Source of the DNA: Kocuria marina
Lineage (GTDB): Bacteria > Actinomycetota > Actinomycetes > Actinomycetales > Micrococcaceae
Direction of reading: 5' to 3'
DNA: 64,000 bases
Assembly (NCBI GenBank): GCA_014652975.1
Contig: BMZV01000001.1
Span: 124,001-188,000, forward strand
The notes under the pieces were generated by a model. That model searched no databases. It was not told the DNA's origin and worked only from the letters and a program-made list of their open reading frames with translations. Both the position numbers and the translations under genes were made by a program. Below are positions 63,477 through 64,000 of this stretch, piece by piece (position 1 is the stretch's first letter; every line of letters starts with the position of its first letter).

Positions 63477-64000
63477 GTGTCCTCTCCCGATCGGCCCCGT
63501 GTCCTGCTGCTGAGCATGCACACGTCCCCCGTGGACCAGCCCGGGACCGGGGACGCCGGTGGCATGAACGTGTACGTGTGGCACCTAGCCCACGCGCTCG
63601 CCCACGCGGGCTGGGCCGTGGACATGGCCACCCTCGATCGCGATCCGTCCCATTCCCCCGGCATTCGCACGACGGACCTCGCCCCGGGCGTGCGGCTGCT
63701 CACCGTGGCGCTCGCGGGCGCCGCAGAGGTCCCCAAGGAGGGCCTGCCCCGGTTCGCTCGTGCCTTCGGCGAGGCCCTCGCACAGCATTACGCCGACGAC
63801 GCCGCGCCCGTCGTGCACGCCCACTACTGGCTCTCCGGCGTGGCCGGGCTCCACGTGGCCAGCTTCCTCCGGGCTCCCCTCGTCCTGACCCTGCACACCT
63901 CCGCCGCCGCCAAGAACCTGCGCGCCGGATCGGACGAGTCCCCCGAACCGGCCGAGCGCGAGGCCGCCGAACGAGATCTGATCGCCCACGCCTGCCGCAC
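63477..64000 (+). CDS. mshA: D-inositol-3-phosphate glycosyltransferase MshA (3' end outside window)
   Basis: First committed step of mycothiol synthesis, transferring GlcNAc to inositol-3-phosphate. About 174 residues are in the window and the frame is open at base 64000. Diagnostic VLLLSMHTSPVDQPGTGDAG and GMNVYVWHLAHALAHAGWAV, then HAHYWLSGVAGL and LVLTLHTSAAAKN. GTG 63477 has TAGGCT six bases upstream: leaderless. Divergent from alr-tsaE. Mycothiol is restricted to actinobacteria, supporting the taxonomic call. Confidence 0.93.
   Translation, partial: MSSPDRPRVLLLSMHTSPVDQPGTGDAGGMNVYVWHLAHALAHAGWAVDMATLDRDPSHSPGIRTTDLAPGVRLLTVALAGAAEVPKEGLPRFARAFGEALAQHYADDAAPVVHAHYWLSGVAGLHVASFLRAPLVLTLHTSAAAKNLRAGSDESPEPAEREAAERDLIAHACR

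Overview
This 64 kb window is high-GC (roughly 70%) actinobacterial chromosome. Gene content fits the Micrococcaceae, and Kocuria is my best guess. The pointers are mycothiol glycosyltransferase MshA, a GuaB/GuaB3 pair, a CIRCE-controlled groESL, an IdeR/DtxR iron box, many GTG starts, and many start codons with a TAnnnT -10 box only 6-7 nt upstream (leaderless transcription). The species call is inference. There is one tRNA, no rRNA, no CRISPR array, no intact insertion sequence and no phage.

Layout. 1-3.6 kb: an ABC-2 exporter (ATPase cut by the window edge) with its DesK/NarL-type two-component pair. 3.7-8.7 kb: rmuC, ispH, a membrane protein, xseA and xseB. 8.8-14.9 kb: an alanine-type aminotransferase, an orphan osmolyte-binding lipoprotein, a Nudix hydrolase, CorA, MscS, and a LysR-type ligand-binding protein with no HTH. 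15.0-19.5 kb is an eroded accessory stretch: tRNA-Ala(CGC), a dispersed palindromic repeat, an internally deleted DUF2200 gene, pcp, a sugar-dehydrogenase lipoprotein pseudogene, an ArsR-CDF metal-efflux pair, an amidohydrolase and an M20-peptidase remnant. 19.5-23.2 kb: a four-gene overlapping surface-glycan operon (two glycosyltransferases, WcbI, DUF3253). 23.3-26 kb: a second repeat copy, then a TetR/MFS drug-efflux pair with an operator array. 26-32.9 kb: CYTH-CHAD, a membrane protein, GNAT, galU, 5-FCL, FmdB and a SAF-domain protein.

32.9-43.3 kb: a 1277-residue helicase/nuclease-like protein whose catalytic motifs look lost, with a small partner, then guaA, DUF3817, SURF1, guaB3 and guaB. 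43.4-49.9 kb: three tandem acyltransferase-3/SGNH paralogues. 50-52.3 kb: groL and groS under CIRCE. 52.4-56.3 kb: an iron-siderophore importer under an IdeR box. 56.4-59 kb: a THUMP-like methyltransferase and a GCS2 ligase. 59-63.4 kb: the t6A cluster (alr-tsaE fusion, tsaB, rimI, tsaD). From 63.5 kb: mshA, cut by the window edge.

Three signals are not explained by the gene list. First, a motif CGACGACGCCG occurs about 28 times in both orientations and several reading frames, mostly in variable linkers, with none seen from 33 to 56 kb. Second, a 53-nt palindromic element with fixed ends and a variable hairpin occurs twice between genes. Third, the helicase/nuclease-like protein next to guaA appears catalytically dead in both halves.
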